Assembly (NCBI RefSeq): GCF_015163075.1
Contig: NZ_JADDXU010000002.1
Location: 186,001 to 250,000, forward strand
Origin: Streptomyces justiciae
Lineage (GTDB): Bacteria > Actinomycetota > Actinomycetes > Streptomycetales > Streptomycetaceae
DNA: 64,000 nt
Reading direction: 5' to 3'
Part shown: piece after piece, positions 49,376-57,523 of the stretch
Numbering within the stretch: position 1 is the stretch's first letter
Layout of the letters: every line of letters begins with the position of its first letter
Made by a program: the position numbers and the translations under genes
Notes under the pieces: model-generated
The model's database searches: none
The model's input: the letters and a program-made list of their open reading frames with translations, nothing else
Told to the model about the DNA's origin: nothing

Positions 49376-50699
49376 CATCACGAAGCGCAGCCGGCTCAGC
49401 AGAGTGGCAGCATCCACCGTCGCCGTCGCCCTCGGCGCCACCGCGCTCGCCGCCTGTGGTTCGGACGACGACGACGCGAAGACCGAATCAGGGCCGGTCT
49501 CGCTGACGTACTGGACCTGGACCCCCGGTATGGACAAGGTCGTCGACCTCTGGAACAAGGGCCAGGGCAAGAAGGACCAGATCACCGTCACGGTGAAGAA
49601 GCAGGCGTCCGGCGACACGCTGGTCACCAAGATCCTCACCGCGCACAAGGCCGGCAAGGCGCCCGACCTGGTCCAGGCCGAGTACCAGGCGCTGCCCACG
49701 CTGGTCAGCAACGACGCCCTCGCCGACATCTCGAAGAACGTCGGCGACGCGAAGGGCAAGTTCGCCGAGGGCGTCTGGCAGCAGACCACGCTCGGCACGG
49801 ACGCCGTGTACGCGGTCCCGCAGGACATCGGCCCGATGATGTTCTACTACCGCGAGGACCTCTTCAAGAAGTACGGCCTGACCGTCCCGACCACCTGGGA
49901 CGAGTTCGCCGAGACGGCCCGCGCGCTGAAGAAGAAGTCCCCCGACACGGACCTCACGACCTTCTCCGCCAACGACTCCGGCCTCTTCGCGGGCCTGGCC
50001 CAGCAGGCCGGCGCCAAGTGGTGGACCACCGAGGGCGACAAGTGGAAGGTCGGCATCAACGACGCGGCCACCAAGAAGGTCGCCGACTTCTGGGGCGGCC
50101 TCGTCAAGGAGGGCGCCGTCGACAACCAGCCGATGTACACGCCGGCCTGGAACAAGGCGCTCAACACCGGCAAGCAGATCGCCTGGGTCTCCGCCGTGTG
50201 GGCGCCGGGCACGCTGACCACGGCCGCGCCCGACACCAAGGGCAAGTGGGCCATGGCCCCGCTCCCCCAGTGGACCGCGGGTGAGAACAAGACCGGCAGC
50301 TGGGGCGGCTCCTCCACCGGCGTCACCACGGACTCCAAGCACCAGGAGGCCGCCGCGAAGTTCGCCGCCTGGCTGAACACCGACGACCAGGCCCTGACCG
50401 CGCTGGCCAAGGAGAGCGGCATCTACCCGGCCGCCACCAACGCCCAGACCTCGGGCGCCTTCGCGCAGGCCCCGGAGTACTTCTCGAACCAGGCCGACTT
50501 CTACACCAAGGCCGCCGAGATCGCGAAGACCACGGCGCCCTCCGCCTGGGGCCCGAACGTGAACGTGGCCTACACGGCCTTCAACGACGCCTTCGGTGCC
50601 GCCGCCAAGAACAAGTCGGACTTCGCCGCCGCCCTGGACAAGATGCAGGACGCCACCGTCGCCGACCTCAAGAAGCAGGGCTTCGGGGTCTCCGAGTGA
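49371..50699 (+). CDS. Sugar ABC transporter substrate-binding lipoprotein (galacto-oligosaccharides)
   Basis: A 442-residue extracellular solute-binding protein, family 1 (ganS counterpart). The signal peptide ends in the lipobox LAAC, so it is lipid-anchored on the outer face of the membrane, followed by an Asp-rich linker. Typical segments are VSLTYWTWTPGMDKVVDLW, LPTLVSNDALADIS, YAVPQDIGPMMFYYREDLFKKYGL and GSSTGVTTDSKHQEAA. It lies between a GH42 gene and two permeases, so it should bind galactan fragments. ATG 49371 has GGGGAGAG upstream. Confidence 0.92.
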   Translation: MPITKRSRLSRVAASTVAVALGATALAACGSDDDDAKTESGPVSLTYWTWTPGMDKVVDLWNKGQGKKDQITVTVKKQASGDTLVTKILTAHKAGKAPDLVQAEYQALPTLVSNDALADISKNVGDAKGKFAEGVWQQTTLGTDAVYAVPQDIGPMMFYYREDLFKKYGLTVPTTWDEFAETARALKKKSPDTDLTTFSANDSGLFAGLAQQAGAKWWTTEGDKWKVGINDAATKKVADFWGGLVKEGAVDNQPMYTPAWNKALNTGKQIAWVSAVWAPGTLTTAAPDTKGKWAMAPLPQWTAGENKTGSWGGSSTGVTTDSKHQEAAAKFAAWLNTDDQALTALAKESGIYPAATNAQTSGAFAQAPEYFSNQADFYTKAAEIAKTTAPSAWGPNVNVAYTAFNDAFGAAAKNKSDFAAALDKMQDATVADLKKQGFGVSE

Positions 50700-51619
50700 C
50701 GAGCGCACGCCGGAAGTCGTACGGGGTCAAGGGGGCCCCGTACGCTTTCCTCATCCCCGCCACGGTCCTGTTCCTCGTCTTCTTCGCGCTGCCCATCGGA
50801 TACGCGGTCTGGCTCAGCTTCCGCAAGGTGCACGTCTCCGGCCTCGGCCTCGGGAAGGGCGCCCGCGAGGAGGTCTGGGCCGGCCTGTCCAACTACACGG
50901 CCGCCCTCCAGGACAGCGAGTTGCTGCACGGCGCCCTGCGCGTCCTCGGCTACGGCTGCATCGTCGTCCCCGTGATGCTGGGCCTCGCCCTGCTCTTCGC
51001 GCTGATGCTCGACAGCGACAAGGTCCGGTTCACCCCCTTCACCCGCCTCGCGATCTTCCTGCCGTACGCCATCCCCGGCGTCGTGGCGGCCATGCTGTGG
51101 GGCTTCCTGTACCTGCCGGACGTCAGCCCGTTCTACTACGTGCTGGACAAGCTCGGTCTGCCGCAGCCGGACCTGCTCAGCGGCGGTCCGCTCTACCTCG
51201 CCCTGTCGAACATCGCGGTGTGGGGCGGCACCGGCTTCAACATGATCGTCATCTACACCGCGCTCCAGGCCATCCCGGCCGAGGTGTACGAGGCGGCGAA
51301 GCTGGACGGGGCCACCCCGAGCCAGATCGCACTGAGGATCAAGATCCCGATGGTGGCGCCCTCGCTGGTGCTGACCTTCTTCTTCTCGATCATCGCCACG
51401 CTCCAGGTGTACAACGAGCCGACCACCCTCAAGCCCCTCACCAACTCGGTGTCCACGACGTGGAGCCCGTTGATGAAGGTCTACCGGGACGCGTTCGGCA
51501 CCAACGACATCTACGCGGCGGCCGCCCAGGCCGTGATCATCGCGCTCGCCACACTGCTGCTGTCCTTCGGGTTCCTGCGGGCCGCGAACCGTCGTCAGAA
51601 GCAGGAGGCAGCACGATGA
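50696..51619 (+). CDS. Sugar ABC transporter permease, MalF type
   Basis: A 307-residue inner-membrane permease with six helices (ganP counterpart). The cytoplasmic coupling loop reads EAAKLDGATPSQIALRIKIP, the EAA motif. The GTG start overlaps the binding-protein stop (GTGA), and the next gene starts inside its own stop (ATGA). No ATPase gene is present in the cluster; in Streptomyces such importers share the MsiK ATPase encoded elsewhere. Confidence 0.92.
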   Translation: MTSARRKSYGVKGAPYAFLIPATVLFLVFFALPIGYAVWLSFRKVHVSGLGLGKGAREEVWAGLSNYTAALQDSELLHGALRVLGYGCIVVPVMLGLALLFALMLDSDKVRFTPFTRLAIFLPYAIPGVVAAMLWGFLYLPDVSPFYYVLDKLGLPQPDLLSGGPLYLALSNIAVWGGTGFNMIVIYTALQAIPAEVYEAAKLDGATPSQIALRIKIPMVAPSLVLTFFFSIIATLQVYNEPTTLKPLTNSVSTTWSPLMKVYRDAFGTNDIYAAAAQAVIIALATLLLSFGFLRAANRRQKQEAAR

Positions 51620-52521
51620 GTTCTCTTGCCGTCCGCAAGACCGAGCCGGCGGCGGGCACCACGCCCGGCGCCGCCCAGGGCCCGCCCCTGCGCCGCCGGA
51701 TCGCGCTCGTCCCGACGCTCACCCTGCTGATCGGCGCGCTGTACACGCTGCTGCCGGTCGCCTGGGTGGTCATCGCGTCGACCAAGTCCGGCGAGGAGCT
51801 GTTCTCGACCTTCACCTTCCTGCCGGGCTCGGGCTTCGTCGACAACCTCAAGGACCTCAACGCCTACCGCGACGGCGTCTACTGGCAGTGGATGGGCAAC
51901 TCCGCCTTCTACGCCGGGCTGGGCGCGCTGCTGTCCACGGTGGTGTCGGCGTTCAGCGGCTACGCGTTGGCGATCTACCGCTTCCGCGGCCGCGAGACGA
52001 TGTTCAACGTGCTGCTCGCGGGTGTGCTGATGCCGCCGGTCATCCTGGCCGTGCCGCAGTATCTGCTGCTGGCGCAGGCCGACTTGACGGACTCGTACCT
52101 GTCCGTGCTGCTGCCGCAGATCCTCTCGCCGTACGGCGTCTACCTCGCCCGTATCTACGCCCAGGCCGCGGTGCCCGCGGACGTGGTGGAGGCCGGGCGG
52201 ATGGACGGGGCGAGCGAGTGGCGGATCTTCAGCCGGGTCGCGCTGCCGATGATGGTCCCGGGCATGGTCACGGTGTTCCTGTTCCAGTTCGTGGCGATCT
52301 GGAACAACTTCCTTCTGCCGTACATCATGCTGAGCGACGACGAGAAGTTCCCGATCACGCTCGGTCTGTACACGCTCCTGGAGCAGGGCGCCAACACCCC
52401 GGCCCTGTACACCCTGGTGATCACCGGAGCGTTCCTCGCGGTGTTCCCGCTGATCGCGCTCTTCCTGGTCATCCAGCGGTTCTGGAGCCTCGATCTGCTG
52501 TCCGGGGCCGTAAAGTCATGA
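51616..52521 (+). CDS. Sugar ABC transporter permease, MalG type
   Basis: A 301-residue partner permease (ganQ counterpart), with about 30 cytoplasmic residues before the first helix, then VASAFSGYALAIYRFRG-like MalG features and the EAA loop EAGRMDGASEWRIFSRVALP. ATGA overlaps join it to the MalF-type gene before it and the LacI gene after it, so four genes are translated as a chain. Confidence 0.92.
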   Translation: MSSLAVRKTEPAAGTTPGAAQGPPLRRRIALVPTLTLLIGALYTLLPVAWVVIASTKSGEELFSTFTFLPGSGFVDNLKDLNAYRDGVYWQWMGNSAFYAGLGALLSTVVSAFSGYALAIYRFRGRETMFNVLLAGVLMPPVILAVPQYLLLAQADLTDSYLSVLLPQILSPYGVYLARIYAQAAVPADVVEAGRMDGASEWRIFSRVALPMMVPGMVTVFLFQFVAIWNNFLLPYIMLSDDEKFPITLGLYTLLEQGANTPALYTLVITGAFLAVFPLIALFLVIQRFWSLDLLSGAVKS

Positions 52522-53549
52522 CCATGAACAATGCGGGGGGTCGGCGCAAACCGCCGACGATCCACGACGTGGCGCGCGAGGCGGGGGTCTCACGAGGCAC
52601 CGTCTCGCGGGTGCTCAACGGCGGGCACTACGTCAGCCCGGCCGCCCAGGAAGCGGTCAACGCCGCGATCCGCAAGACGGGTTACGTCGTCAACCGCCAC
52701 GCCCGCTCGCTGATCACCGGACGCTCGGACTCCATCGGCTTCCTGCTGACGGAGCCTCAGGAGCGGTTCTTCGAGGACCCGAACTTCAACGTCCTGCTCA
52801 GCAGCTGCACCCAGGCGCTGGCGGCGCACGACATCCCGCTGCTGCTGATGCTGGCGGGCACGAAAGACGAACGGCGGCGCATAACGCGGTACATCACCGC
52901 CGGTCACGTCGACGGGGTGCTGCTGGTCTCCAGCCACTCCGGCGACCCGGTCGCCGAGGAGCTGCGCGAGGCGGGCGTACCGCTCGTGCAGTGCGGCAAG
53001 CCGATGGGGCCCGGCGCCAGGGTGAGTTACGTGGCCGCGGACGACCGGGACGGTGCCCGTGACATGGTGCGCCATCTGCTGTCGCTGGGGCGGCGCCGGA
53101 TCGCCATGGTCAGCGGCCCGCTGGACACCCCGGGCGGTGTGGACCGGCTCGCCGGGTACAAGGAGGTGCTCACGGACGCGGGGATCGCGATCGACGAGCG
53201 GCTCATCGTCTCCGGCGACTACAGCCGGGCGAGCGGTGAGGCGGGGGCCGAGCGGCTGCTGGCGCAGGCCCCCGACCTGGACGCCGTGTTCGTGGCCTCC
53301 GACCTGATGGCCCAGGGCGCGCTGGCCGCGCTGGCCAGGGCGGGCCGCCGGGTCCCCGAGGACGTGTCCGTGGGCGGCTTCGACGACTCCGTCGCCGCGC
53401 TGGAGGCCACCCCGGCCCTCACCACGATCCGCCAGCCCTACGACCGGATCAGCGCCGAGATGGTGCGGGTGCTGTTGGCGCAGATCAACGGCGAGGACCC
53501 GATGGCGGTGATCCTTCCGACCGAGCTGGTGAAGCGCGACTCGACCTGA
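52518..53549 (+). CDS. LacI-family repressor of the galactan locus
   Basis: A 343-residue regulator. The helix-turn-helix is PTIHDVAREAGVSRGTVSRVLNGG (in parts) with hinge helix residues HARSLITGRS; the periplasmic-binding-like effector domain contains GVLLVSSHSGDPV, MAQGALAALARAGRRVPEDVSVGGFDDS and TTIRQPYDRI. It is the last gene of the ABC operon and most likely binds the palindrome at 49265, with galactose-containing sugars as inducers. ATG 52518 is within the permease stop; 52524 is an alternative. Confidence 0.92.
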   Translation: MTMNNAGGRRKPPTIHDVAREAGVSRGTVSRVLNGGHYVSPAAQEAVNAAIRKTGYVVNRHARSLITGRSDSIGFLLTEPQERFFEDPNFNVLLSSCTQALAAHDIPLLLMLAGTKDERRRITRYITAGHVDGVLLVSSHSGDPVAEELREAGVPLVQCGKPMGPGARVSYVAADDRDGARDMVRHLLSLGRRRIAMVSGPLDTPGGVDRLAGYKEVLTDAGIAIDERLIVSGDYSRASGEAGAERLLAQAPDLDAVFVASDLMAQGALAALARAGRRVPEDVSVGGFDDSVAALEATPALTTIRQPYDRISAEMVRVLLAQINGEDPMAVILPTELVKRDST

Positions 53550-53568
53550 GGGTGTTCGCCTCGGGCAC

Positions 53569-53603
53569 GGGCGCGTCGCCGGCTTTCGGCCGGGGGCGCG
53601 CCC
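53569..53603 (+). terminator. Terminator of the galactan operon
   Basis: GGGCGCG (53569-53575) pairs with CGCGCCC (53597-53603), and CCGGC (53579-53583) with GCCGG (53589-53593) around loop TTTCG. It lies 20 bp after the LacI stop. The remaining bases to 53717 hold the promoter region of the VOC gene. Confidence 0.7.
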
Positions 53604-53717
53604 TTCGTCGTACGGCCGCCCGTGCCGTCCCGGGAAGCGGTCAGGATCGGAGAAGCGGTTCCCCCTCCCCCGCCCTACGGTGAAACCACCGACGAGAACC
53701 CAACGGAGGAGCACACC

Positions 53718-54062
53718 ATGACCGCCGGACTGAAGACCATCATCTACCCCGTCAAGGACGTCGCCCGCGCCAAGGCTGTGTTCAGCGCCCTGCTCCAGAC
53801 CGAGCCGTATGCCGACGAGGCGTACTACGTCGGCTTCAAGGACGCCGGTCAGGACGTGGGCCTCGACCCCAACGGGCACGCGCGGGGCATGACCGGCCCG
53901 GTCCCGTACTGGCACGTGGACGACATCCGGGCCCGGCTCGCGGCGCTGCTCGACGCGGGCGCCGAGCTGCTCCAGGACGTCACCGACGTCGGCGGCGGCA
54001 AGCTGATCGCCTCCGTGAAGGACCCGGACGGCAACCTCGTCGGGATCACCCAGGACAGCTGA
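53718..54062 (+). CDS. VOC/glyoxalase-superfamily protein
   Basis: A 114-residue VOC protein (TIIYPVKDVARAKAVFSALL, YYVGFKDAGQDVGLDPNG, YWHVDDIRARLAALLDAGAE, VKDPDGNLVGITQ). The usual metal-binding pairs of glyoxalase I are incomplete, which suggests a binding or resistance role. GGAGGA precedes ATG 53718. A MarR regulator gene follows after 46 bp and may control it. Confidence 0.82.
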   Translation: MTAGLKTIIYPVKDVARAKAVFSALLQTEPYADEAYYVGFKDAGQDVGLDPNGHARGMTGPVPYWHVDDIRARLAALLDAGAELLQDVTDVGGGKLIASVKDPDGNLVGITQDS

Positions 54063-54084
54063 GAGCACCCCCGCCCCGATATGG

Positions 54085-54096
54085 ATGCATGCGCAT
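54085..54096. promoter_or_regulatory. Overlapping ATGCAT / ATGCGCAT palindromes before marR
   Basis: ATGCAT (54085-54090) and ATGCGCAT (54089-54096) overlap in the 46-bp gap just before the MarR gene start at 54109. The place and symmetry fit an autoregulatory MarR operator. Confidence 0.35.
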
Positions 54097-54108
54097 TAAC
54101 ATGGGGTC

Positions 54109-54498
54109 ATGGCAGTGAACGCGGCCGGCGCCCGGCTCGAGGAACAGTGGCGGGACATCCTTGCGGTCCACGCCCGCACGATGTGCGAGATCGACCGGGT
54201 GCTGCACCCGCACGGGCTGGGCGCGAGCGACTTCGAGGTGCTCGACCTCCTCGCCGCCGAGGCCCCGGCGGAGGGTGACCTGTGCCGGGTGCAGAACCTG
54301 GTCGGGCGGGTCCATCTCAGCCAGAGCGCGCTCTCCCGGCTGATCGGCCGGCTGGAGAAGGACGGTCTGGTGGAGCGCTCCGTGTGCGTGGAGGACCGGC
54401 GTGGCGTGTGGGTGGCGCTGACCCGCAAGGGGCGCGAGCTGCATGCCGAGGTCCTGCCGCTTCAGCGGGAGGCCCTGGGGCGGACGCTGGGCGGCTGA
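54109..54498 (+). CDS. MarR-family transcriptional regulator
   Basis: A 129-residue winged-helix protein: LGASDFEVLDLLAAEAP, VHLSQSALSRLIGRLEKDGLVERSVCVEDRRGVWVALTRKGRELHAE (in parts) is the recognition helix and wing. Two Cys residues near the wing (Cys in DLCRV and SVCVED) could make it redox sensitive. It is convergent with the nitroreductase-like gene only 3 bp away. Confidence 0.88.
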   Translation: MAVNAAGARLEEQWRDILAVHARTMCEIDRVLHPHGLGASDFEVLDLLAAEAPAEGDLCRVQNLVGRVHLSQSALSRLIGRLEKDGLVERSVCVEDRRGVWVALTRKGRELHAEVLPLQREALGRTLGG

Positions 54499-54501
54499 GG
54501 C

Positions 54502-54915
54502 TCAGCTCCGGGCGCGGATGCGGAAGACCGGGTGGTCGGCCGGGTCGGGGAGCGCCGCGAGGACATCCTTGACCGTCGGCATCCCGCCGTACTGCTCCTG
54601 GTAGGCCGCCATCAGGGGTGGGCGCTCGGACTCGGGCACCTCCTCCGCGGTGATCTCCTCGGTGCGGCCGCGGACGGTCAGCCTGCAGTCGGGCGCCGCC
54701 CGCAGGTTCAGGGCCCAGTCGCTCAGCCCCCGGTAGGACACGAGGTAGCGCTCGCCCTCGTGGTCCAGGACGGCGACGGGCACCGTACGCCACTGTCCGC
54801 TCCGGCGCCCGCGCACCGACAGCCGGGACACGACGGACCTGCCGAACAGCGGCGCCAGCCGGTTGCCGACGTGCCGCTGCATCCACGGGGGTTTCAGGTA
54901 GGTGCGGTTCGTCAT
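54502..54915 (-). CDS. F420/quinone-type nitroreductase (DUF385 family)
   Basis: A 137-residue split-barrel protein of the deazaflavin-dependent nitroreductase family: RHVGNRLAPLFGRSVVSRLSVRGRRSGQWRTVPVAVLDHEGERYLV (in parts), YRGLSDWALNLRAAPDC and VFRIRA. Such proteins bind F420H2 or related cofactors and reduce quinones or nitro compounds. ATG 54915 has GGGAG seven bases before it. It is divergent from the TetR gene at 55003, with a palindrome between. Confidence 0.85.
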   Translation of the reverse strand: MTNRTYLKPPWMQRHVGNRLAPLFGRSVVSRLSVRGRRSGQWRTVPVAVLDHEGERYLVSYRGLSDWALNLRAAPDCRLTVRGRTEEITAEEVPESERPPLMAAYQEQYGGMPTVKDVLAALPDPADHPVFRIRARS

Positions 54916-54958
54916 GGACGACTCCCAGGTCATGGCCAGTCGAACGCTCACGGAATGC

Positions 54959-54971
54959 TAGGGTAACCCTA
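54959..54971. promoter_or_regulatory. TetR-type operator palindrome
   Basis: TAGGGT-A-ACCCTA is a perfect 6-bp inverted repeat around one base, in the 87-bp divergent gap between the nitroreductase (start 54915) and TetR (start 55003) genes. It can serve both promoters at once. Confidence 0.6.
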
Positions 54972-55002
54972 ATTTTCTGGTCACCCCAAACAGGAGTGGT
55001 GC

Positions 55003-55656
55003 GTGAGCCTGCGGGAGCTGAAGAAGCAGCAGACGCGCGAGCGGATCGGCGACACCGCGTGGCGGCTGTTCGCCGAGCGCGGCTTCGACCGGGTCACGGT
55101 CGTGGAGGTGGCCCGCGCCGCGCAGGTCTCCGAGGCCACGGTGTTCAACTACTTCCCGGCCAAGGAGGACCTCTTCTTCTCCCGCTTCGAGGCCTTCGGG
55201 GAGCGCCTCGTCGAGGCCGTGCGCACCCGCCCGCCCGGCGAGTCGGTCCTCTCCGCCTTCCGGCGCCGGCTCCTGCGGCCGGAAGGGCTGCTGGCGCAGA
55301 TGGAGGCAGGCGACACGGAGGCGCTGCAACAGCTGCGCACGGTCAACCGGCTGATCGCCGACAGTCCCGCACTGCGCGCCCGCGAGCAGCGGGCCCACGC
55401 CGCGTGCGTCGACGCCCTCGCCGCCGCGCTCGACGACGACGTCACCGCCCGGGTGACCGCGAGCGCCCTCTTCGGCGTGCACCGCGCCCTCGTCGATCAT
55501 GTCCGGCACCGGGTCCTGACGGACGACACCCCGACCGCGCTCCCCGCCGAGGTGCGCCGGCTCGCCACCGAGGCCTTCGCCCTGCTGGAGAACGGCATGC
55601 GCGACTACGGCGCCGTCGCCGCATCGGCAGCTGCCGAGTCCCCGGAAGGGCGCTGA
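55003..55656 (+). CDS. TetR-family transcriptional regulator
   Basis: A 217-residue regulator. The N-terminal domain reads RERIGDTAWRLFAERGFDRVTVVEVARAAQVSEATVFNYFPAKEDLFF (in parts), with the recognition helix VSEATVFNYF. The ligand domain is not assigned. It probably represses itself and the divergent nitroreductase through the TAGGGTAACCCTA site, responding to a quinone- or drug-like ligand. GTG start; AGGAG upstream. Confidence 0.9.
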   Translation: MSLRELKKQQTRERIGDTAWRLFAERGFDRVTVVEVARAAQVSEATVFNYFPAKEDLFFSRFEAFGERLVEAVRTRPPGESVLSAFRRRLLRPEGLLAQMEAGDTEALQQLRTVNRLIADSPALRAREQRAHAACVDALAAALDDDVTARVTASALFGVHRALVDHVRHRVLTDDTPTALPAEVRRLATEAFALLENGMRDYGAVAASAAAESPEGR

Positions 55657-55712
55657 ATCCCCGCGTAATCCCCGATGCTGAGAAGAGGCTGTGAAAACCG
55701 GAAACGGGCGGG

Positions 55713-56765
55713 GTGTATCCGGTCACGCGCGTGGCCATGCTGAACGGAGTACTGCGCGCGCAGATCGGAGAATCGGCAGTGACCGTGGTACCGGGCCGGG
55801 CGGCCGACTTCAGCTCGTACGCGACGCGCTCCGTGGCGGAGGCGCACGATGTGATCGCCGCCCACTACTACGACATGGACCTGCAGGTCGTGGGCCCCAC
55901 CGAGGACTTCGCGACCAGGCTGAGCGTGCTCGGCCTCGGCTCGCTCACGGTCGGCGACATCTGTTTCGGCACCGAGATCCGCAGCGGTTTCGCCGCGCCC
56001 GGCGCCTATCACGTGGCCGTTCCGGTGCGGGGCTGCTTCAGCATCCAACAGGGGCGCGGCGACGTCGTGTTCGCGACGACGGGCAGCGCCGTCTTCTTCG
56101 ATCCGTCCCGGCACATCCGGATCGACGCCTGGTCGCCGGACTGCCAGGCGCTCACCGTGAAGATCGACAAACAGGCCCTCCACGACTCCTTGGAGTCCCT
56201 GCTCGACCGGCCGTTGTCCCGCCCGCCGGTCTTCGGGCCGTCGGTCGACGTGCGGGACGGACCCGGCCGCAGCTGGGCGCAGTTGGCCACCTGGGCCCTG
56301 CTGGAGAAGGACACCTCGCTCGGGCTGCTGGAGCGGCCGCTGATCCGGTCGCGTATCGAACAGACCCTGCTCGAAGGGGTGTTGCTGGCGGCCGAGCACA
56401 GCTACCGGGAGGAACTGGAGGCTCCCTCGCCGCCGATGCGGCCCGCCTCGGTCAAGCGGGTGATGGACGCCGTGCAGGAGCGGCCGGCCGAGGCGTACGA
56501 CGCCGCCCGGCTGGCGCGGATCGCACAGGTCAGTGTGCGCACGCTCCAGGAGGCGTTCCGCAGGCACGTCGGGATGTCGCCGATGGCGTACGTGTACGAC
56601 GTGCGCCTGCAGCGGGTGTGCGCCGAGCTGCGGGCCTCCGGGCCGGGGGCGACGACCGTGTCGGACGTGGCGCACCGGTGGGGGTTCGTGCATCTGGGCC
56701 GGTTCGCGTCGCGCTACCGGGAGCGGTTCGGTGAGACGCCCTCGCACACGCTGCGCGGCGCGTGA
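55713..56765 (+). CDS. AraC-family regulator with cupin-like N-domain
   Basis: A 350-residue regulator: an N-terminal AraC-binding-like (cupin) domain to about residue 200 (FGTEIRSGFAAPGAYHVAVPVRG), then two helix-turn-helices in ARLARIAQVSVRTLQEAFRRHVGMSPMAY and VSDVAHRWGFVHLGRFASRYRERFGETPSHTLR (in parts). The pattern HLGRFASRYRERFGE is typical of activators of aromatic catabolism and oxygenase genes. The GTG start is the most upstream; 55737 (ATG) is possible. It may control the flavin monooxygenase at 57524. Confidence 0.86.
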   Translation: MYPVTRVAMLNGVLRAQIGESAVTVVPGRAADFSSYATRSVAEAHDVIAAHYYDMDLQVVGPTEDFATRLSVLGLGSLTVGDICFGTEIRSGFAAPGAYHVAVPVRGCFSIQQGRGDVVFATTGSAVFFDPSRHIRIDAWSPDCQALTVKIDKQALHDSLESLLDRPLSRPPVFGPSVDVRDGPGRSWAQLATWALLEKDTSLGLLERPLIRSRIEQTLLEGVLLAAEHSYREELEAPSPPMRPASVKRVMDAVQERPAEAYDAARLARIAQVSVRTLQEAFRRHVGMSPMAYVYDVRLQRVCAELRASGPGATTVSDVAHRWGFVHLGRFASRYRERFGETPSHTLRGA

Positions 56766-56801
56766 CCTGTCTGCCGTAATCCGCCGCGTTTTGCGGACAG
56801 G
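56766..56801 (+). terminator. Hairpin after the AraC gene
   Basis: CCTGTC (56766-56771) and GACAGG (56796-56801), with inner CCGC/GCGG arms and a T-rich loop, directly after the AraC stop. The rest of the 248-bp gap to 57013 shows no coding sequence or other element I can support. Confidence 0.45.
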
Positions 56802-57013
56802 GGCCGCGCATCCCGGAGCGACGCCACCACCGCCGTGGTCATATCGTCACATCACGTCGATCGTGGGCGTCCGGGGAGGAGCGGAGTCGGCGCCGTTCCT
56901 CCCCCAGCGGTGCCTCACCGTCGTCCGGAGCGCGGCAGCGGGAGGCGGCCGTGCTCCGTCCACCGGGCCCGGCCGCTCCCCCTCCGTCACCGGTGGCCGG
57001 GCCCCTCACCGGG

Positions 57014-57418
57014 TCAGCCGTGCGAGCGGCCCAGCAGGGTGCGCACGCCCTCCGAGGTGAGCGTCAGCGGATGCGCGGACGCGGCGTCGATGGTCAGGGC
57101 CAGATCGTCCGTCGGCCATTCCGCGGCCAGCGCGCCCAGTGGGACCAGCCGGTAGCGGGAGACGAAGGGCAGCAGCCCGGCCATCTCGTCCTCCGAGGTG
57201 AACACCGGCACCACCGGGTCGCCACCGGGCTGCTCGATGACCGGCAGGGCCACCGCCGAGGGGTTGTCGACGTCCTCCTCACTGGCGTCGTCCGGCACGG
57301 GCACGAGGACATCACTGCTCACGAGCGTGTCCAGCGCCACCGTGTCCTCGGTGTTCTCGGCCAGCGCGTCCAGCGCCCGCCGGGCCGGTGTGGTGTGGTC
57401 GTGCGCGGGTGTGTCCAT
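57014..57418 (-). CDS. SseB-like N-terminal domain protein
   Basis: A 134-residue acidic protein with the SseB pattern: ARRALDALAENTEDTVALDTLVSSDVLVPVPD (in parts), PVVPVFTSEDEMAGLLPF and LTIDAASAHPLTLTSEGVRTLL. SseB-type proteins bind type VII or other secreted proteins or are of unknown role; no secretion gene is near. Possibly cotranscribed with nothing else. ATG 57418 has AGGGGA upstream. Confidence 0.72.
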   Translation of the reverse strand: MDTPAHDHTTPARRALDALAENTEDTVALDTLVSSDVLVPVPDDASEEDVDNPSAVALPVIEQPGGDPVVPVFTSEDEMAGLLPFVSRYRLVPLGALAAEWPTDDLALTIDAASAHPLTLTSEGVRTLLGRSHG

Positions 57419-57523
57419 GGTGAATCCCCTGGTAGCGGTGGTCGTACGGCTCGCCCGGGGCGCTCGGCCCCGGGCGCGGTCCTGCTCACGTACCCGATCC
57501 GGACTGCGGCATTCCCCCGCGGA

